Source: Variovorax sp. Root318D1
Lineage (GTDB): Bacteria; Pseudomonadota; Gammaproteobacteria; Burkholderiales; Burkholderiaceae_C
Assembly: GCF_001424835.1 (NCBI RefSeq)
Contig: NZ_LMCQ01000014.1
Span: 1 to 35,989 of the forward strand
DNA length: 35,989 bases
Direction of reading: 5' to 3'
The notes beneath the pieces were generated by a model. It ran no database searches. It was not told the origin of the DNA and saw only the letters and a program-made list of their open reading frames with translations. Below, piece after piece: positions 33,129 to 35,989 of this stretch. How positions within the stretch are numbered: the stretch's first letter is position 1; the number at the start of each line of letters is the position of its first letter. Both the position numbers and the translations under genes were made by a program.

Positions 33129-34175
33129 CTATTGCAGCAAGAACCTGTCGCGCTGCGCCTGCGCACACCCGCCCATCACGGCCAGTGCCCGCTCTACCGC
33201 CGGCGTACCGAGCACGAACGGGTTCGTGGCTGGAGCGGGCTGCTGCCGCAGCGTGGCGAGCTTGGCCTGCGAGCCGTCGATGTTCGAGTGGTTCGACAGC
33301 AGCACGTCGATGCGCTGGCTCTGCACGATCGCACCCATGCGCTGCGTGGCGCCGATGTAGGCGTCGAGCCGTGGCACCTCCTTGCCGAAATTGAAGCCGG
33401 TGCCGCCCCAGAGCATGGCCCGGTGCTTGCGGCCGCCGGCGCTGACATCGAACACGGGCGAAATGGTGCCCCTGGTGTGGCCGGGCGTGAGGTAGAGCGT
33501 GACCCGGGTGTCGCCCAGCGTCACGCGGTCGCCGTCCTTCGCGGAAATGTCGCCGGCTCGGCGCTTGGGCGGCGCGCCCCAGATGGGCGTCGCGAACTCG
33601 AGCCTGGTTTCGGTCATGGTCCAGTCGGCCTCGCTCATCACCACGCGTGCGCGGTACTTCTCTGCGAGGTAGGACGCGCCGCCGTAGTGATCGCCATGGC
33701 CATGCGTGACGATCACGTACTTGATCTGCGCCGGGTCGAGGCCGAGCTTGCGCATGCCGCCCTCGATGAGTGCCGCGGCCTCGGCTTGGGTGTTGAGCGC
33801 ATCGATGAGGATGATGCCGTCCGAGGTCTTGATGGCCCAGGCGCTGACCCAGTCGGCACCCACGAAATACAAATTGTCGAAAGCCTGGCCCGGCGGCGGG
33901 GCGGGCCTGGCGATGAATGCGGCCAAGCCCTTGTCCAGTTCGGCCTGGGACGGCCGCGAGGCGGGGGCGGGTTTGCAGAGAGTCAGCAGGGCCGTCAGGT
34001 CGGAGCCGGCGGCGCGCGTGGCGGTCGCGACATGCCCGGCAACGGTGGCCTGGGACGGTCCCTGTTGTTGCCCCGCCGGTGTCTGCGCGCATCCTTGCAA
34101 CAGAGCGACGACAACCGCTGCCAGGGCGGTTGTGTTCAGCAGAAGGGCGTGTGGTGAATTCTTGCGCAGTGCCAT
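33129..34175 (-). CDS. Subclass B3-like metallo-beta-lactamase lipoprotein
   Basis: A 348-residue exported metallohydrolase. A signal peptide ends in a lipobox (LLQGC, lipidated Cys29). The metallo-beta-lactamase motif HGHGDH gives His158, His160, Asp162 and His163, with His233 (GHTRG) and His296 (SNHSN) completing a binuclear zinc site; these are all six B3 ligands. A ~70-residue Pro-rich segment after the lipobox is longer than in most B3 enzymes. The ATG at 34175 is preceded by GGAGACAGCG; an ATG at 34187 overlaps that site and is less likely. Function may be beta-lactam hydrolysis or another lactone or ester hydrolysis. The Bug gene lies upstream on the same strand with a 61-base gap. Confidence 0.85.
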   Translation of the reverse strand: MALRKNSPHALLLNTTALAAVVVALLQGCAQTPAGQQQGPSQATVAGHVATATRAAGSDLTALLTLCKPAPASRPSQAELDKGLAAFIARPAPPPGQAFDNLYFVGADWVSAWAIKTSDGIILIDALNTQAEAAALIEGGMRKLGLDPAQIKYVIVTHGHGDHYGGASYLAEKYRARVVMSEADWTMTETRLEFATPIWGAPPKRRAGDISAKDGDRVTLGDTRVTLYLTPGHTRGTISPVFDVSAGGRKHRAMLWGGTGFNFGKEVPRLDAYIGATQRMGAIVQSQRIDVLLSNHSNIDGSQAKLATLRQQPAPATNPFVLGTPAVERALAVMGGCAQAQRDRFLLQ

Positions 34176-34236
34176 CGCTGTCTCCATGCCGCCGATGCGG
34201 CTTGTTGTGGAGACATCATTCTGCGACGCCGGGCGC

Positions 34237-35229
34237 TTATTCGATTGTCGCGCCCGAGGCTTGCACGATGCCCTTCCACTTCTCGTAGTCGGCCTTCAGC
34301 AGTGTCTCGAATTGCTCGGGCGTCATGGCTTGCGGCTCGGCGCCCTGCGCGATGATGGCGGCCTTCATCTCGGGCGTGGCCAGCAGCTTGTTGACTTCCG
34401 TATTCAGCGTGGCGATCACGTCCTTCGGCGTCTTGGCCGGCACGAAAATGCCATACCAGGTAGAGACGTCGAAGCCCTTGTAGCCGAGCTCGGCCACGGT
34501 GGGCGTGTCGGGCAGCGAGGTGCTGCGCTTGGCCGAGGTCACGGCCAGGGGCCGCAGCTTGCCCGCCTTGATCTGCGCGAGGGCCGAGGGCACCGACGAG
34601 ACCATCAGGTCGACGTTGCCCGCAAGCACGTCCATCATGGCTGCGTTGGAGCCCTTGTAGGGCACGTGGCGCATCTTGATCTGGGCAGCGCCGTTGAAGA
34701 TCTCGCCGGCCAGGTGGATGGTGGTGCCGTTGCCGGGCGAACCGTAGGTCACGGTGTCGGGCGCGGCGCGCGCGGCGGTCACCACGTCGTTCAGCGTCTT
34801 GAACTTCGAATTGGCCTGCGTGACGATCACCACCGGCGTATAGGCCACGTGCGCCACGGCCGTCAGGTCCTTCACGGGGTTGTAGCTCAGGTTCTTGTAG
34901 AGCCAGGGCGCGACGACCATGTTGTCCTTCTGGCCCATCACGATGTCGTAGCCCGTGGGCGCGGCGCGCGCGGCCTCGGCAATGCCGATGGTGCCGCCGG
35001 CGCCGCCGCGGTTGTCGGGCACCACGGTCCAGTGATTGGCCTCGGCGAGCTTTTGCGCCACCAGCCGCGCCAGGATGTCGGTGCCGCCGCCGGGCGGGAA
35101 GGGCACGATCATGCGCACGGGCTTGGCGGGATAGGCCTGGGCGTGGGCCGCCGTGGAGGTGAGCGTCGCGGAAAGCGCGAGGGGAAGCGCCAGCGCAAGA
35201 GCCAGCGAGCGGGTGAGTTTGCGGATCAT
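34237..35229 (-). CDS. Bug/TctC-family periplasmic binding protein
   Basis: A 330-residue orphan solute receptor. The signal peptide ends near residue 31 (AHAQAYP), and VRMIVPFPPGGGTDILARLV is the family hallmark with the ligand-contact Asp. YGSPGNGTTIHLAGE and VPYKGSNAAMMDVLAGNVDL follow. It differs from the other Bug protein at 17967 by only moderate sequence similarity, so it is a separate family member. No TctAB membrane genes are present. The ligand is likely a carboxylate. It may be co-transcribed with the downstream metallo-beta-lactamase. Confidence 0.9.
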   Translation of the reverse strand: MIRKLTRSLALALALPLALSATLTSTAAHAQAYPAKPVRMIVPFPPGGGTDILARLVAQKLAEANHWTVVPDNRGGAGGTIGIAEAARAAPTGYDIVMGQKDNMVVAPWLYKNLSYNPVKDLTAVAHVAYTPVVIVTQANSKFKTLNDVVTAARAAPDTVTYGSPGNGTTIHLAGEIFNGAAQIKMRHVPYKGSNAAMMDVLAGNVDLMVSSVPSALAQIKAGKLRPLAVTSAKRSTSLPDTPTVAELGYKGFDVSTWYGIFVPAKTPKDVIATLNTEVNKLLATPEMKAAIIAQGAEPQAMTPEQFETLLKADYEKWKGIVQASGATIE

Positions 35230-35414
35230 GGGTTTGTCTCTGTATGGGGGGACAGGCTTTCAGGCCTCGTTGGGCACTGCACCAGGGGTGCAGTGTGCCG
35301 CAGGCGCGGCCGTGGGGTTTTCTTCGTTCGAGATGGGGCCCCTATCGGGTAGCGGCGGCTTGACATGTCCACTGCGGCGCAGAAGATAGGTGTCCATCCA
35401 CACAGGAGACAGCC

Positions 35415-35792
35415 ATGCTCGGAAACATCAATGCCGTGGCCAACCTCGCGGTGAAAAACCTAGGCATAGCCCGCCGCTTCTACGAAGACACATTGGGCCT
35501 GTCGCCAGCCGACACCGATTGCGAGGACATGATCGCCTACCGCAGCGGTAACACCCGTATCAATGTCTACCAGTCTTCCTACGCTGGCACCAACCAGGCC
35601 ACGGCAGTGACCTGGGCGGTGGGTGACGACATCGAGCGCATCGTGGCGGCGCTCAAGGACCGGGGCGTGCGCTTCGAGCACTACGACATGCCCGGCACCA
35701 AGCTCGAAGGCGACGTCCACGTCATGGACAAGATGAAGGTCGCCTGGTTCAAGGACCCGGACGGCAACATCCTCAATCTGGTCGACGAATGA
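35415..35792 (+). CDS. Vicinal-oxygen-chelate (glyoxalase/bleomycin-resistance) fold protein
   Basis: A 125-residue VOC-fold protein. Two beta-alpha-beta-beta-beta modules are visible, with FYEDTLGLSP in the first and VAWFKDPDGNILNLVDE in the second. Metal ligands are not fully certain: Glu125 at the C-terminus is likely one. It could be a lyase, isomerase or drug-binding protein. AGGAGA precedes the start. A compact CCGCC / GGCGG hairpin (35800-35814) separates its stop from the convergent superoxide dismutase gene and may be a shared terminator, though no T-run follows. Confidence 0.88.
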   Translation: MLGNINAVANLAVKNLGIARRFYEDTLGLSPADTDCEDMIAYRSGNTRINVYQSSYAGTNQATAVTWAVGDDIERIVAALKDRGVRFEHYDMPGTKLEGDVHVMDKMKVAWFKDPDGNILNLVDE

Positions 35793-35814
35793 AGCGCTGC
35801 CGCCCGCGCGGCGG

Positions 35815-35989
35815 TCAGCCGAAGTTCTTGGCCGCGAAGTCCCAGTTCACCAGCTTGGCCAGGAAGGTCTCGACGAACTTGGGGCGCAGGTTGCGGTAGT
35901 CGATGTAGTAGGCGTGCTCCCAGACGTCCACCGTCAGCACCGGGGTGTCGCCGGTGGTCAGCGGCGTGCCCGCGGCGCCCATGTTCACG
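35815..35989 (-). CDS. sodB: Superoxide dismutase, Fe/Mn family (3' part of gene)
   Basis: The last 57 codons of a superoxide dismutase run in from the right edge on the minus strand. The conserved [15 protein letters not shown] stretch holds the metal ligands Asp and His and the following Tyr-Tyr. The C-terminal [11 protein letters not shown] is normal for Fe-type SodB. The start lies outside the window, so only the C-terminal domain is shown. Iron versus manganese cannot be decided from this part alone. Confidence 0.95.
   Translation of the reverse strand, partial: VNMGAAGTPLTTGDTPVLTVDVWEHAYYIDYRNLRPKFVETFLAKLVNWDFAAKNFG

Noticed and set aside
1..35989. CRISPR arrays, tRNA or rRNA genes, insertion sequences, prophage genes
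   Set aside because: No direct-repeat array, cloverleaf, transposase or phage structural motif was seen on either strand.

Overview
The window looks like chromosome of a high-GC betaproteobacterium of the Burkholderiales, most likely Comamonadaceae and Variovorax-like. This is inferred from GC-rich codon use, two orphan Bug/TctC-type binding proteins, a catabolic gene style rich in ABC transporters and CoA ligases, and a tract resembling Comamonadaceae intergenic repeats. No species assignment was computed. I see no rRNA, tRNA, CRISPR, insertion sequence or prophage. Nearly all the DNA is ordinary single-copy coding sequence.

Layout. (1) 1-260: 3' tail of an unidentified gene. (2) 439-6422: a sugar-acid (L-idonate / ketogluconate / gluconate) catabolic locus. 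It holds a LacI/GntR-type repressor, L-idonate 5-dehydrogenase and a 2-hydroxyacid (2-ketogluconate-type) reductase on the minus strand, and gluconate 5-dehydrogenase, gluconokinase, a 3-hydroxyisobutyrate-dehydrogenase-like oxidoreductase and a small ferredoxin-fold protein on the plus strand. Three near-identical ATA(C/T)CGGTAAC boxes, matching the known GntR/IdnR operator core, lie upstream of the repressor and in the divergent promoter region. (3) 6537-10916: a xylose-type sugar ABC transporter (binding protein, permease, half-size ATPase) and a ROK-family regulator, with a palindrome resembling XylR-type operators upstream. (4) 11002-14569: an AcoR-like regulator that lacks the AAA+ domain, divergent from a PQQ-dependent quinohemoprotein alcohol dehydrogenase. 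(5) 14594-17953: a LuxR-family regulator divergent from a large lipoprotein, closed by a strong bidirectional terminator. (6) 17967-22280: a Bug protein, an M48 metallopeptidase fused to a type IV pilin-like domain, a PfpI/DJ-1 protein and an eight-helix membrane protein. (7) 22271-31995: a minus-strand operon of acyl-CoA synthetase, livGHM, binding protein, livF and a phenylacetate-CoA-ligase-like protein, divergent from a Crp/Fnr regulator that is coupled to a small unknown gene; an 18-bp perfect palindrome sits between the two units. (8) 32062-35989: an SDR, a small unknown, a B3 metallo-beta-lactamase-like lipoprotein, a second Bug protein, a VOC protein and the C-terminal end of an iron/manganese superoxide dismutase.

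How they work together. Block 2 should convert L-idonate and 2- or 5-ketogluconate to gluconate and then 6-phosphogluconate, under a repressor that probably senses gluconate or a relative. Block 3 imports an aldose. Block 4 oxidises alcohols in the periplasm. Block 7 pairs a Liv-type importer with two CoA ligases, which suggests uptake and CoA activation of an organic (aromatic or aliphatic) acid rather than an amino acid.

The items I find most unusual are the M48-pilin fusion, the regulator without its ATPase domain, the internally consistent operator set in the gluconate locus, and the altered adenylate-binding loop in the PaaK-like ligase.
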